Below are positions 33,775 through 47,050 of a DNA stretch of 64,000 nt, one piece after another. A program made the position numbers and the translations under genes. This DNA is from Byssochlamys sp. IMV 00236 (Eukaryota; Ascomycota; Eurotiomycetes; Eurotiales; Thermoascaceae): the NCBI GenBank assembly GCA_001931875.2, contig MSJH02000819.1:186001-250000 (forward strand). The letters are read 5' to 3'. The notes under the pieces are model-generated. The model saw only the letters and a list, made by a program, of their open reading frames with translations. It ran no database searches and was not told the DNA's origin. Within the stretch, counting starts at the first letter, position 1; every line of letters begins with the position of its first letter.

Positions 33775-34753
33775 TCAATCCTTGATCCATCTCTGGTTGA
33801 CCTTGTCGAACCCGATCGTGTCCAAGTCGATATTCATGCTTTTCAGCATCATGTCCATCGTGAATGACTGCGCATCACAGATAAAACATCTCAGCAGGGC
33901 CGCCAGACGACTTAGTCCGCAGAATGCATGTCGACGAAAAGAATCAGGACTGCAGAAGAAAGATACACACCTCTTCATCATTATCGTCCTCCTCGTCCTC
34001 TCTTTCTCCATCGCGCTCCACCTTAGAATCGATGTCGATGTCGAGGGAATCAAGCATCTCCGCTTTCCTCCTCTCCCGTTCATTCTCATCAAGATCATGG
34101 CCCCAGTTGTCTAGGCTCCCTTCCCCATCATCCCATCTCTCTCTGCTCTTCTTTGCCCTCTCCTTCCAGGCACGTACCCCGCCCATGCGGAATACTTTGT
34201 CTCTCGCGGATGCAAAAAGTTCTTCTGCCGCATCTTGGCTCGCCGCTCTCCATTTTAGTATCAGCGCTTCCAACTCCTCGTCCCGAGAGGATGATTCAAT
34301 CCGCAAAGCCTGCTGTGTGGTGTCGAGCTCCGCGCGGAGAGCAGAGAGCCGCGCCTGCAGAGCCGTATGTTGTTTCTGAAGCGCAGAGACGGCTGGGTCT
34401 GGAGAAAGAGACGTAAATGATGATGGGAAAGACTTGCGTTTACGCAGTGACGAGAGAGGTGTTGTCTGTTGTGACGTTTTAGTTGGGGTTGTGGTAGGTG
34501 TAGGCCTTGAAGGTTCTCCTGTAGCCTCTATCTCTTCCTTTGGGCCCTGCTGCCGTGACTGTTCTGCTGTGTCATTCGTCGCCTCGACATCCTCTTCTGG
34601 CTCGATCTGAGCTGAAAATCGAAGAGGGGATGGACTGGCTGTTTGGTCGGATTTCTGAGCTGGAGTGCGCAGAGGAGACTTGAACGGCTTAGAGAGCGTG
34701 GACGCCGCCTGGTCCAGCCTGCGGCGCTTCGAGTTGTGGGAGAGGTGAGCCAT
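33775..34753 (-). CDS. sfr1: Swi5-dependent recombination repair protein Sfr1/Mei5
   Basis: A 291-aa protein is encoded by exons 34753-33971 and 33867-33775. With Swi5/Sae3, Sfr1/Mei5 stimulates Rad51/Dmc1 strand exchange. The N-terminal region carries STLSKPFKSPLRTP (about residues 17-30), the short motif typical of the family. A Ser/Thr/Pro-rich disordered stretch follows, then a coiled coil (about 120-185: ALQKQHTALQARLSALRAEL) and a conserved C-terminal core with RMGGVRAWKE. The last exon supplies FTMDMMLKSMNIDLDTIGFD, the characteristic C-terminus; without it the frame would end in intron sequence. The frame is open upstream to a GTG, but the first ATG gives a good start. Confidence 0.83.
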
Positions 34754-35201
34754 TGGTATTCCTCCTGGTCGTCCTTCGTAGTTCACATATCTTGATAGAC
34801 TGTCAAATACATGACAGTGGCGAGTTGAGAAAGTTGAAGGAGGGTTTGGCTGATGGATGAGGTTCGCTGTGGGAACGCGAAGAGCTTCTTCGCTCGGCGC
34901 GTTTACTTATCGATAAGCCCAGGACGATCCGGGACAGCTTAACCGACTTACCTCCAAGTTGCCAACAATAGTTAAGTCTTGGGTTAAGTCAACACGGTTT
35001 TAATTATTGAGTTAGTCAGATGCTGTTACTTCTCTGGGAAATCTAGTTACACATTTTTCACTGATACGAGTTGTCATGACACCGTGTATGTAGTCAATAG
35101 TTATGCTCTCTACTTAAGTCGTAATGAAACAAGTGCAATCACTCGGGATATTTGCAATAGTCAACACAAATTTCAAATGCAGAATGGTATCCAAGTTAGT
35201 T
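34754..35201. other. Intergenic between Sfr1 and Hrd3 genes
   Basis: The 448-bp spacer holds the Sfr1 promoter and the Hrd3 3' region. Short tta/aac steps occur around 34960-35010. Nothing codes. Confidence 0.5.
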
Positions 35202-37939
35202 TCAATGCCCTACGCCGCCCGCTACCCACTGCGCGAATTCCGGTTGCCCTGGCTGGGGGAACATCCCTCGATCACCACCACCAGGTGGTACTCGGGGGAC
35301 TCCGGCGCCAGCTCCTGCGTTCTCTCTCTGACGATTCCTTTGCTGTCTAACATACACGAGAATCAACAAGGTCGCGGCTAGGGCAACGATAATGAGGCCT
35401 TCGAGGAAGCTCTCATCGATGTCAAGGTCCAGCTCATCATAGAACCCGTCTTCTCGGTCAGCATCGCGACGCAAATCAGCGCCGGATGAGAGAATGCCAT
35501 CCTCATCCTCGCCTCGTTGATACAGCTGCGCACGGTAATGAGCTTCTTCCTCCTCATCGTTTTCAATGAAGGCCGAGATCCACTCCCGGAACGTCCTAGG
35601 AGGTTTGGATTCTGTATATACACGTCAGCATTGTCTGGAGTTGAAATAATACAGAATGCTGCTTACCTGGTTCTTCCTGGATTGGTTTGACCTTGCCGTT
35701 GGTGATCCGGCTCCAGAAACTCCTGATCCGTAATTTGATGAGACTGAGCTTAACAGGGAAATATGCCTCCCGATTTGTAATTAGAGCGAGATCGTAATAT
35801 CTCTTCGCCATGTGGAAATCCTGTTCGACAGCAACTCCATTCTCATGCATCCATCCAAGGTCCCAGTATGCTTGAGCGCTATGGTGGGCCTCAGCAGCAG
35901 TGTGGTAGCAAGTAGAAGCCTTTTCCGGGTCCGCTTCTGCGCCAATTCCGGCGAGATAGTAATCGCCCATCTTGACAAGGGAGTCCGTGTTTGCCTGTCT
36001 CGCAGAGCGAGTCCAGTAGATCAAAGCGAGCGCTGCATTCCGTAACAGCGAAGGGCGCTTATTCTTACCCCAGGGAAGAAGGGAGTCCAGCGAGAACACG
36101 GAACGTTGCTCGTCCAGAAGATACGCGACGTTAGATTGCGCGCTCTCATAGCCTTGTTCAGCAGCCATCATTGCTGCGACCAGCGCTGTTTCTTTATCGC
36201 CATCCTCGTAAGCCGAATTGGCTTCTTCGAACGACGAGTGGATAGGTTCGGCCCTTTCAGCTACCAGCTTATAGTATGCAGAAGCTATGCCACAGTGTCG
36301 TTCTCGCCCGATTCCATTGTCCGCAATCTCAGCAAGGTAGTAGAAAGCCTCCATCCAGCCCCAGCGAGCAGCCAATTCGAAGTATCGCGTAGCCGTCTGG
36401 ACGTCGCCTTGGTCGAGGAAGAGAGCTCCTAGTCTTGTCTCTGAGGCTGGGAAATCTTGTTCTGAAGCAGCCTTGAAGTAGGAAGCTGCCCGGTACGCGT
36501 CTTGTGGAACGCCATACCCATGCAGGTACATCAACCCGATTTCATGCTGGCAAAGGGGGTCACCGTTGACTACTCCTCGTTTGAACCATGCCAAAGCCGT
36601 TGCAAAATTCTGTTCCACGCCCTCTCCTCGCAGGTACATCAGTCCAATATGACCTGCTGCTTTAGCCGCCAGCTTCTCGATTCCGACCGGATGGTTTGCG
36701 TTGACACTGCCGTCCTTGTTCCAATAACGTTTTGTAACTAGCTTGAAGTAACGCATAGCTCTCCGGAAGTTCCTGGGTAGTTTCCGCGTGCCATCATAAT
36801 GCATCTTTCCAAGACTGAAGGTCGCCTTGAGCTCCCCTTTCTTGGACATGAGGTCCAGGTACTCTAGAACGTCGTCAAGGCTAGCGTCTGAGCTCGAGTG
36901 CGGTCCGTCTCTTTGCGCGTTTGGTCCCGAGCTGACTACGCTCGCCCCTTCGCCATAGACGCCTCCTTCCTGGTCTGCCCACCGATAAGAATTCCGCGGC
37001 ATACTGTGGCCACCCGGAGGCCCCGATCTGTAGTATGCAATAGCCTTATCTGCCACCCTCTTGTAATAGTATGTTGCCTGGTCACAGTCCCTCGGCGCTC
37101 CAATACCGACATGGCTTCGAAATGCAACTGTCATTTCCGATCTGGTGTTTCCAGCCTCTGCAGCAAAAGTATGATATAACAATGCCTTCGCCTGGTCACG
37201 CTCTACAGCGTCACCGATCCCTGTCCCGTACATGAATCCGAGCATATACTGTGCCGTGCTATTCCCGGTCAGAGACGCCAGCTTCTGGTACCACTGGAAG
37301 GCTTTCTTGAAGTGTCGTGGATGCGTAAAATTCCCATAGAAATTCATCTCCGCCAGAAGAAACATAGCGTCAGGATTCTGCGCCTCTTCCGCGGCCAGTG
37401 TCAATTCCTTCACGGCTTTTGCTAGTATCGGGCTCAGCTTCTGCTTTTGCGACCTCGACTCTGCATATTGATCCGGTGGTGGGCCATTCATGAAAAGGAG
37501 GTAAAAGATCTCCTTCGTGTAGTACATCGTGTGTCCCAGAAAGCCCGAAGGCTTCTCCCGCTTGACGACCGTGATTTTGGGATCCTGCAACGACTGCAGG
37601 GCAGAGGCAACCAAGTCTATCAAGCGACACATCATCGAATCAGCAATATCCACGGGGACAAGGAAGACGATAACACTCACCACTTCCATCCCAGAACCCC
37701 GTGTCGCCATCCCCGCTACCCGCCGCGTGGTCGCCATACTGATATGTATTACCTGCGATATCGGTCGATCTCGAGTTGTCGCCTGATAGAGTCCGGGGAT
37801 CTACCGCGAACACCTGTAGTAATACTGCAATAGTTCCAGGTCAGTCGATCTCTCTAGAATTTGTGCTATGTCCGCGGTTCTCGGAGCTCTACTTACCAAG
37901 CGCGCACGGCAGGATACGCCATAACCCCAACTCCTTCAT
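35202..37939 (-). CDS. HRD3: Hrd3/Sel1L ERAD subunit with SEL1 repeats
   Basis: An 848-aa protein is encoded by four exons: 37939-37897, 37824-37681, 37616-35667 and 35611-35202. Hrd3 is the luminal partner of the Hrd1 ubiquitin ligase and feeds misfolded glycoproteins into ER-associated degradation. The N-terminus has a signal peptide (about residues 1-21, MKELGLWRILPCALVLLQVF), made only by joining exons 1 and 2. About ten SEL1-type repeats follow, with LGFMYGTGIGDAVERDQAKAL, IGLMYLRGEGVEQNFATALAW and IGLMYLHGYGVPQDAYRAASYF being textbook examples. A single transmembrane segment near the C-terminus (LEGLIIVALAATLLILVYV) is followed by a Gly/Pro-rich cytosolic tail. Unfolded-protein-response control is known for this family; I did not see a clear element. 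Confidence 0.95.
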
Positions 37940-39127
37940 CGTGCCTGCATAAATGGGGTAGTTCTTATGGACAAGAGACGCATTGCGACCGTATATCTCA
38001 AGAATACATCACCGATTTCCCCTGGCGAATCGGGATGGACAGAAAGCGATGGAGTGGACGATAATGAAGCTCCAAACTGTCCTGATGGACGGGCCACCTT
38101 GCGCGGAGCTTCATTTCCCCGACCTTCTCCGCAGAGCTTCGCCGCGCTCCGGCCACAGCAGCAGCTGCCAGCTGGACAGGTTTGTTAAGTAGGTATTACC
38201 CCAAGCTACCACTAGTGGAACGAACCAGAGAAGATCTTGGGATATCCCTACCTCTAGTAACGTTCAGATGAATTGATGAATACGCTGGCTGCCATATCAC
38301 TGCCTAATGACGCGCTGGAATGTACAGATGCAACACCTCCATCCAACACAATATATATATATATATGTGCATACATATTGTGTCGAATCCACGATCTTCC
38401 TCTAAGGAGTTCTCCTTTTTGGTCGAATCAGTTAGGATCCTTCGACATATTGCCCTTGGGTACTCCGACAATTGGACATTAACTGGTAACGATCAAGGAT
38501 CATGTATGGACAAAACATTTGATTTTAGTCTACGGGGATCTTGTATGCTTCGAATACTAACTATTCTATCCACTTATACATACAGTCTACTGACGGACCA
38601 GCTACACAATGACGCATTATGTATTTCATGCATTTTCTGTCTTCCTGTTCGGCTTACTACCTAAGCTGTGTACATGAACCGAAGAACGGGAACAGCAAGA
38701 CATCTAGCAATAACACTTGCATGCGGAGACATCAGGTAAAACAACGCCATTGGAGAGGGAAAAAAAGAAATGCCTCTCGTAACTCCGTGCTATTATGCGC
38801 GCAGGGGCGTCTGGAATCGGAAAGAAAAGGTGCTCGGGTAGCTTATCTTTTTCAATAGAAAACACGCACAACCAGCCCGGAATTGCTCACAATTTTTGTA
38901 GGGGGCGGCTCAGAATTGGTAAAAGAGAAGACAGCTCAAACCTCTTCAGGCGGAATGTGGAAAGATACATGGACCGAGGCATTAGGATGCCTGAGATCAT
39001 GAAAGAAAATAACCAAACAATTCCGAGACCTAAGATGCAATATGGTTCTTTTGTGTGGTTTATGTGAACAAGGGCATGGTGGTACATCAGCGTGGAAAGG
39101 GCCGTAAAGAGACAGTAAAATCTAAAA
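37940..39127. other. Intergenic, no gene seen, with an (AT)n run
   Basis: This 1.2-kb region runs between the Hrd3 start and the RPB1 stop. It has an (AT)n run at about 38350-38366. Overlapping short frames are not supported. The last 200-300 bases are presumably RPB1 3' untranslated sequence. Confidence 0.5.
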
Positions 39128-42100
39128 TCACTGGCGCGGAGACCTGGAAGAGGCAATCAGCAAATGGGTCTTGATCATGGAGCAGGCAGAAAACACTCAC
39201 GTCGGGTTAAAAGCCGGAGAGGTTGGGCTGTAGCCTGGAGATGTAGGTCCACCAGGAGACGTCGGCGAGCCAGCGAAGTTGGGAGAGGTAGGAGAGTAAG
39301 TCTGAGGACTTGTTGGGGACCAACCAGGCGAAGTAGGTGTGTACTTCGGCGAGGTTGGAGAGGTGGGAGAATGACCACGGCCAGTAGCACCCCCAATGGC
39401 AGGACTGGTGGGGCTGTAGCTTGGGGACGTCGGGCTGAATGCCGGAGAGGCTGGACTGAAGCTTGGCGACGTAGGGCTGTAGTTGGGCGAGGTGGGAGAA
39501 AATCCCGGAGAGGTAGGAGAGTAGGAAGGAGACGTCGGTGACGCTTGGCCGTAGGCTGGCGAGGTAGGAGAATAAGCTGGCGAGGTCGGCGCGAACGACG
39601 GACTGGCCGGCGAGAAACCAGGAGACGTCATGAAACGAGGGCTGGTAATAGCCATGCCAGGAGACGTAGGCGAGTAACTCGACGACGGTGAGTACCGCGG
39701 AGACGTCGGACTGGTATTGAAGGGGCTGGTCGGAGAATAACCTGGGCTTCTGGGAGCAGGACTGAAGCCACCTTCGAAACCAGGGCGATAATCCGTGGCG
39801 AAGCCTCCAGGAGTCTCGGCGCCCGTTTGGCGAATAGGAGAGAACTTGGAGTCGGGATCGGGTGTTCCGATATACACACTCTCCTGCATGGGCGAACCGG
39901 TATCGTATTGCGTCGCTGCTCCATCGCTGATGATAGCATCCTTCGCGCCGATAGCACCCATCAGGCCAAATCTCGCGTTGTTGGAAACGACTGTGTTCAA
40001 CATGTTCTGATCCAGGTACATGTCGAACTCTCCAGTTCCTGCGGGCGCCATCTGTCCGAGAATCAAGTTCTCAGACACACCACGGCAGTCGTCGAGCTCA
40101 CCGAAAGCGGCAGCATCCAACAGGATCTCAACCGTCTCTTCGAACGAACACCTCATCAAGGCACCGTTATCAGCACGGTTGATACCGTGACGGGTGACAG
40201 GGGTGAGATAACCCCTAACCGTCATGACATCGACGAGGAGTGCCAAGTGACGGTGGTTGACATAGGAACCGTCGAAGGCCAACACCTGTGTAAGTTCCCG
40301 CAGGACTGCAGTTCGTGCGGCCTCGATGCCGAAGACTTCGAACACCTCGATGAACTGATTGGAGTACGTGCGAGTAGCATCGACTCCAGGGATAGCCAAC
40401 ACCTCGCCGAGAGAAGAACCACTGGTTTCGAGGACCCATTCCTTGCAAAGAGGGTCTGACTTGCTCTGGAACAATGAGCCGTCCTCAAGAACGCGCACCT
40501 TGTCCTTTTCGTTGATGAAGGCACGCTCGACTCCAGCCACGCCACGGAGGGTAAGAGTATCCAACAGATGCTGCTCTAGCTTCTTGAGCGTAACGTCGTA
40601 TTCAGTGTCATCATCCTCTTCCTCTTCCTTGTAGTCTTGAACCTGACGAATACGGATAACTTGCTCATCAGCGTTGTTATCACTGAATATGACTGCAATG
40701 TCCTTCGGGTAAGCTTCCTTGATTCTCGTCGCTACATCCTGGACTGTAAGACCCTTGTCCAGGAGCTTAGGACGGCTGAGAATGATACGAAGCAACCATT
40801 TAGACTGGCGACTCGAGTCCTCGGTGACATCCTCGGGAATGATGAAGTAAGATTCAACCATATCCCTATCATTCTCAATAACCGTAGTCTGGATGTCCGG
40901 GTCATAATAGATCTCGGTAGCCTCCGTAACCGATCGCAAGCTGGTGTGCTCAACGACACTTCGCAACTGCTTCGCGGATTCCTTATCGTGAGCCCTTCCA
41001 GGTTCTTGGTAGACAGTCATCGACGGTGTCTTGATGTTGGTGGCCACGTTCAGAATTTCCTTGAGACGAGGAACACCCAGTGTGACGTTCTTAGACGACA
41101 CACCAGCAAAATGGAAGGTGTTCAGTGTCATCTGCGTGGCAGGCTCTCCAATGGACTGGGCTGCCAGGACACCGACCATCTCACCCGGGTTCGCAGCTGC
41201 TTTGGCGAACCTGCTCTCGATGGCACCTAGAACATGCTGGAAGGCCAACTTGTTCATAGAGTATTCTGTAACAAGTCTCCGGAAGGCAAGACGAGAGCGC
41301 AACTGCGCCTTGAAGAGGAGAGTAGCACTCTCTTGAGCTTCGCGAGAGATAATATCATCGCCCCGAACGACGACCAAGCGATCCATGAGGGCTTGGACCT
41401 GAGGAATAACCTCGGCTGGATGGAGATCGCTTATAGTGCCTTCCTTGATTCTGAAGGTAGTCTTGGCACCCTCCAGAATTCGTTGCACATTGATCGGAAG
41501 CTGCATCATCTCCTCATCTCCTTTGGCGACGCTGCGAACAAACTCTCTGTCCTTGAGTAGTCGCTCCCACTCTTCGTCCAGATAACGCTGGACTTCGATG
41601 TCGCCTGCAATCTCCGTTGCCTGTTCTAGAACGTCGGGTCCGAGAGTCATCTCTGGATCCATAAGGTCGACGCGGAATCTGCGACGGAACTGCTCATCTG
41701 AGCATCTGATGATATCGACGCGCTGGTTCTCAATGTGTGCACCATCCAAGCCATCCTCTCCGTAAAGGAACTGAATGACGTCGCCCAGAGAGTTACGAAC
41801 GGTACCATCGTATTTGACCATCACCTCCTCCAGAGCCTTGACAAGCTTTCGCTGGATATAACCAGTCTCGGCTGTCTTCACGGCAGTATCAATGAGACCC
41901 TCACGACCGGCCATTGCGTGGAAGAAGAATTCCGTTGGAGTCAAGCCACGGAGGTAAGAGTTCTCAACGAAACCACGGGACTCTGGAGAGTAGTCGTCTT
42001 TGGTGAAATGAGGAAGTGTACGGTACTTGAAACCGAAGGGAATACGCTTTCCTTCGACGGACTGCTGCCCGACAACTGCGGTCATCTGAGAGATGTTGAT

Positions 42101-44605
42101 TGTGGAACCTTTTGATCCGGAACGAGCCATCTGAATGGCATTGTTCAGATCCTTCAAACTCTTTTCGGTCTCGCTACCGGCCTCGTCACGAGCGTTGTTG
42201 AGAGCACGCGAGACCTTGCTCTCAAAGGTCTCACGGACATTCATACCTGGCAACGGTTCTAGAGTGTTGTCGGTCGCACTAGCGGTGATGGCGTCGACTT
42301 CCTCCTTACGCTTGCGAACTGCTTCCTCGATTCTCTGAATAGTAAGCTGATCAGGGATCGTGTCACCAATACCGATACTGAATCCGTTGTGAAGAAGCCA
42401 GTAATTAACCACTCTCTGAGCACCGTTGAAGAAACCCATGGCTGCCTCATGCCCGTACTCGTTGAAGATGGTGTGGATCACACCACCACCACTTGCACCC
42501 ACAGTCTTCTTCGAGAACATACCGTACATGAGCTGACCGCCATGCACAAGGATACCGCCGTCAGCCAATGGCGAAAACTTCTCAGAGAGAGGTGCCTTGT
42601 CCTTATCAACACGCAAAAGATTCAGACCTGGAGGAAGCACCATACTGATCATCTGCTTTCCGGTCCACCTCGGACGAGGTTTCAGGATTGCTGGCGGAGG
42701 GATCACTCCATCCCAGTCGGGAACCCAGAGCATAATGTTCATGACTTGCTCCTTAGTTAAGAATACATCACGCCGACAGATTTTGTAGATACCACAAAGA
42801 GTATCCTGGACGATACCCATCAACGGACCGTTACGCTGGGGCGAAACAATATTCAACGGCACCATGCAAAGGTTAGCAAGCTCTGCACGAGCCTCCTCAC
42901 TCTGCGGGACGTGCAAGTTCATTTCATCACCGTCGAAATCGGCGTTGTAAGGAGTTGTCACGGACAGGTTGAGTCGGAAGGTCGAGTATGGCATGACACG
43001 TACACGGTGACTCATCATGGACTCCTTGTGCAAAGATGGCTGACGGTTGAAGAGAATGACGTCTCCATCCATGATGTGTCGCTCAACCTTCCAACCGTAA
43101 AGCAGCTGTTGACCACCAGCTCTCCGTGCGTGACGAAGATCGATACGCTCTCCGTTGTCCCTAACAATGTACCTTGCTCCAGGGTGCTCATTGGGACCAT
43201 TCGAAACTAGATACTGCAATTTGTCAATATTGTACGGCGTGACGACTTCAGGGTAGGTCAGCGTCCTCGCGATACTTCTGGGAACACCAACTTCGTCGAG
43301 TGACAAGTTGGGATCACCAGTGATGACTGTACGAGCGGAGAAGTCCACACGTTTTCCCATCAAGTTCTGACGAAGACGACCTTCCTTTCCCTTTAGACGG
43401 CCACGGATGGCCTTCACAGGTCTGTTCGATTTCTGCATAGCCTTAGGTTGGCCTGCAATATCATTGTCCATGTATGTCGCCACATGGTATTGCAAGAGGG
43501 ACTCAAACTCGCGGACAACATGCTCGGGGGAACCCTCCTGTTCGCAACGCTGCACGTTCTGGTTGGCACGGACAATTTCCGCCAGCTTGTACGTCAGATC
43601 ATCTTCACCACGCTGGCCTGTACCACTACCACCAACCAGGACACTGGGTCGCACTGGAGGAGGAGGCACCGGAAGGACGGTGATGATCATCCATTCAGGA
43701 CGGGCGTAGTCGTTACTCAAGCCCATGATGCGGACATCCTCATGAGAAATGCTGCGGAAGATGTTCAATGCCATCAAGGGAGTGATCTGCTTCTTCTCTG
43801 GCTGCTGCATGTCTCCCTCCTCGATCATGTTCTTGTTCGGCTTCCACGTTCCCATCAGGCTGATACCCTCTCGTCGAATCGTAGGCTGGGCATTTCCACA
43901 TCCGCCATGTGTCCGCAAAGGCTTCGAACCTTCTTTCGAGAAGGGCTCATCTTCGTCAGGAGGAGGATCGGCCTCGCAAACCAGGACGTCCTTGGACAGT
44001 CGCCAGATCTGATCGAAACGTCTCTTAGGGTCGCGCGTGCGCACGGCTTCGAGAAACTTGGGATCGGACTGAGATTATCAAATGTCAGCAAATACTGCCA
44101 TACTATGATTTGCCATCCCGTGAGGGATGACTAACCGTATTGGCCTTGATCTTTCCACAGTTGTGGCAGACAGTTTCCAGCAGCTTTTTGATCTTCGTCA
44201 AGAAACCTAGAGACAGATGATTAGCGGACTGATTTTTACTGAGCTAGCATATTCACATACCGATGTGAAAGACGGGAGTTGCAAGTTCGATATGACCAAA
44301 ATGTCCAGGGCATTCTTTCTGGCCCTCTTCGCAGGTCTCACAAGTCCACTGACGATCAATTGTACCAAGTCGAGGATCATTCAAACCTTTCGTTCGCGGT
44401 CGTTGTCGTTGTTCATCCTTTACGTAGCCACGTCAGCTTCGTACCTCAAAACTCACCAGACCAGGGGAACACCAACCATAGTCTCAGGATATTCCACATG
44501 GACGACACTCATCCGTTTGATCTCATCCGGCGAGAGGAGACCAAACTGGATCTCCTTGATCGTGCGCAACGGCGCCTTGGAGTATGGGAAGTAGACGTTG
44601 GACAT
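39128..44605 (-). CDS. RPB1: RNA polymerase II largest subunit
   Basis: A 1746-aa protein is encoded by exons 44605-44477, 44417-44261, 44206-44136, 44068-39201 and a terminal 16-nt exon 39143-39128. It is the catalytic subunit of Pol II. The N-terminal zinc site shows Cys69, Cys72, Cys79 and His82 ([17 protein letters not shown]) and the clamp [11 protein letters not shown]. The active-site motif [10 protein letters not shown] lies near residue 500, and the trigger-loop and bridge-helix region [21 protein letters not shown] is intact. From about residue 1550 the C-terminal domain has some 25 heptads, many degenerate, of the YSPTSPx type. Exon 4 alone would stop after FNPT. The GTGAGT donor at that point and a CTTCCAG acceptor 57 nt on add SPRQ and complete the heptad pattern, so I include it. 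It is head to head with SWD1. Confidence 0.95.
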
Positions 44606-45387
44606 CTTGACGGTCGGTGTTGCGGTGATGCGTTGGTCAAGTGAGGGTCCGTTGACAGTTGAGCGGAGAGCTTTCTCGAGATATCGGCGTCTGTCGCGAT
44701 ATGATGAAGGCGCTCAGTAGATTTCGATCCGAAGTAACACGTCTCAGATGAGTCCGACGCGCAGCAGCGACGACGGATGTTCGTCCAGCACCTGGCCGTT
44801 CAGGCCTCTGGCAGCCCTTGCCACGAGGGCGCCTACCACCGTCTCACCGCGGCGTTGCGAAGCGTTGGAGCGCGGAAAAAAGGCGTGTCTGCCGCTCTCG
44901 TCTTAACCGCAGGGCGAAAACGAGATATCGCGATGTCAAACGCGATATTCTCCGGCGTTGGGCGATGGGGGAGAGAGCTGTCGCGGTGATGAAAGGGAGT
45001 TGGACTGATGTTGCCTCACCAGCGCTCGGGCTGGAGTTTTAGCTCGAGTTTTCTTGGAGCCGCAAGCCGGGCTGGGCGGACCCCATTAAAAGCCAACGGC
45101 ATTAGCCACAAGTCTTGGCATTCCCTGAGCCTCTCCGCCCGAAATGGCAGCGGTGCAGCACACTACTGGTTGCATTTTAAATGGCCCCCAATCCAGCCTC
45201 CATCATTGCTCTTTTTGGCCAGCTCCGCGCAAGAGGACTTTCTTCCCTGCGCTGCACCCCGCAATCGACAACCAGATCCTGGATGACCGTCTGCAGTCAT
45301 CCCGCCTGGCTTACCAACCAGGCAGGGCTCTTTTGTCGTCTTTGTTAGCCTGCTATTTCTACTCTCAGGCCTGTGTCATCCGATGCC
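44606..45387. other. Divergent promoter region, RPB1 / SWD1
   Basis: The 782-bp spacer carries the promoters of two housekeeping nuclear genes. It is GC-rich near RPB1. Small inverted repeats occur, such as cctgg...ccagg at about 45303-45322. No protein is encoded. Confidence 0.5.
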
Positions 45388-47050
45388 ATGAACCTTTCTC
45401 TCATCGATCCCTTTGTCCTCGCCCAGGACTATCCCGACTCGTTGACCGACAAGCTGAGTGCGTATTGCATCTGCGACTTTTGCACAGGCTCGAAAGTATA
45501 CTAACATGATGCAGGAAGTGGCCATGCGACATGTATACGGTTTAACCGCCGTGGAGACTACCTGGCGTCCGGACGAGTACGTGGTTTACATGTATACAAG
45601 AAGTTATACTTTTGCTCTGACAACGGTTAGGTCGACGGTACGGTGGTGATATTTGATGTTGAAACAAATGGAGTTGCGCGTAAGCTCCGTGGGCACACAA
45701 GACAGATCCAATCTCTCAGGTATGGAAGGATTGCCGTGGAATCACGGATGTCAGGTTACAGAGCGCTGACACATGCCGCAGCTGGTCTAGAGACGGCAGG
45801 TATCTCCTGAGTTCTTCGCAGGACTGGAAATGCATATTGTGGGACATGAAGGATGGCTCGCGAGTGCGCACAGTCCGATTCGAGGCCCCCGTCTATATCG
45901 CGGAGTTACATCCATTCAACCAGTACGTTGACAACTTCATGGATACTTCGTTCTGGCCTAGACTGACCACAGCCACTGCAGCTGGCTCTTTGTAGCTTCC
46001 TTGTTCGAAGACCAACCCGTTCTCGTCGATATATCCACTTCTAAACCCATCAAACGTATACTCCCTTCTGCCCCTCTCCGTCCTCAGCTCCCCAATGGCG
46101 AAGAACTCGATCCAGCCGCGGCCGCGAAGCAAGCCGCTCAAGATGCCAAACATTCCACGTGTGTCAGCATTTTCACAGCATTGGGGAATCACATCATCGC
46201 GGGAACGTCAAAGGGGTGGATCAATATCATCGAAACACAAACTTGTACAACTATACATTCAACGCGGTTATGCAACGGTGTCGTGATCCTGCTCCGTCTC
46301 GCCAGTAATGGCAGAGACTTGCTGGTCAACAGCTCCGATCGCGTTATCCGAACGATTCTATTACCGGATCTTTCGCAGCTGGGAGTCGGAATGGACCCGG
46401 CCAATATAAAGCTGGAGGTGGAACACAAGTTCCAGGACGTCGTCAACCGACTGAGCTGGAACCACGTCGCGTTCTCTTCGACCGGGGAGTTCGTGACAGC
46501 ATCCACCTTCATGAACCCGGATATCTACGTGTGGGAGCGAAGTCACGGCTCTCTGGTCAAGATCCTCGAAGGTCCCAGGGAAGAACTGGGCGTCGTGGAA
46601 TGGCATCCATCCCGCCCAATGGTAGCGGCCTGCGGCCTTGAATCCGGCTGCATTTACGCCTGGTCGATTGTGTCGCCCCAAAAATGGTCCGCTCTGGCCC
46701 CTGACTTCGGTGAAGTCGAAGAGAACGTCGTCTACATCGAGCGCGAAGACGAATACGACATCCATCCTGCCGAAGAGATCCACCAACGTCGTCTCGACCA
46801 AGAGGACGAGATCCCGGACGTCCTAACCATAGACCCAGTCAAGGGCGAAGGTGAAGGGGAGGTCGACGCATTCCGCATGCCTGTCCTCCTCGACATCACC
46901 GACAGCGAAAGCGAGGAGGACATCGTCGCCGTCGGTCCGGGGACCATGCGACGACGTAGTCCTGGAGCGAACCGCGAATGGATGAACACAAACGGCGACA
47001 ACGCTCCAAACGGGACTTCCCGATCCCAGAACAAAGGACGTCGAAGATGA
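45388..47050 (+). CDS. SWD1: COMPASS complex WD40 subunit Swd1 (RbBP5 homologue)
   Basis: A 476-aa protein is encoded by five exons: 45388-45457, 45515-45576, 45631-45719, 45782-45922 and 45982-47050. Swd1 is a core scaffold of the Set1/COMPASS histone H3 Lys4 methyltransferase. WD40 blades are visible: SGHATCIRFNRRGDYLASG, RVDGTVVIFDVETNGVARKL and GHTRQIQSLSWSRDGRYLL with WDMKDGSRV, then SWNHVAFSSTGEFVTAST and VVEWHPSRPMVAACGLESG. The acidic segment EVEENVVYIEREDEYD matches the RbBP5 region that contacts Ash2 and Set1. The C-terminus is basic and disordered. Exons 1-4 are short, so the early WD40 blades depend on correct splicing. The gene is convergent with laeA. Confidence 0.92.

Noticed and set aside
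39164..39541. Arg-rich frame of 125 codons antisense to RPB1
   Set aside because: It is the reverse complement of the CTD heptad codons, so its repeats mirror the CTD.
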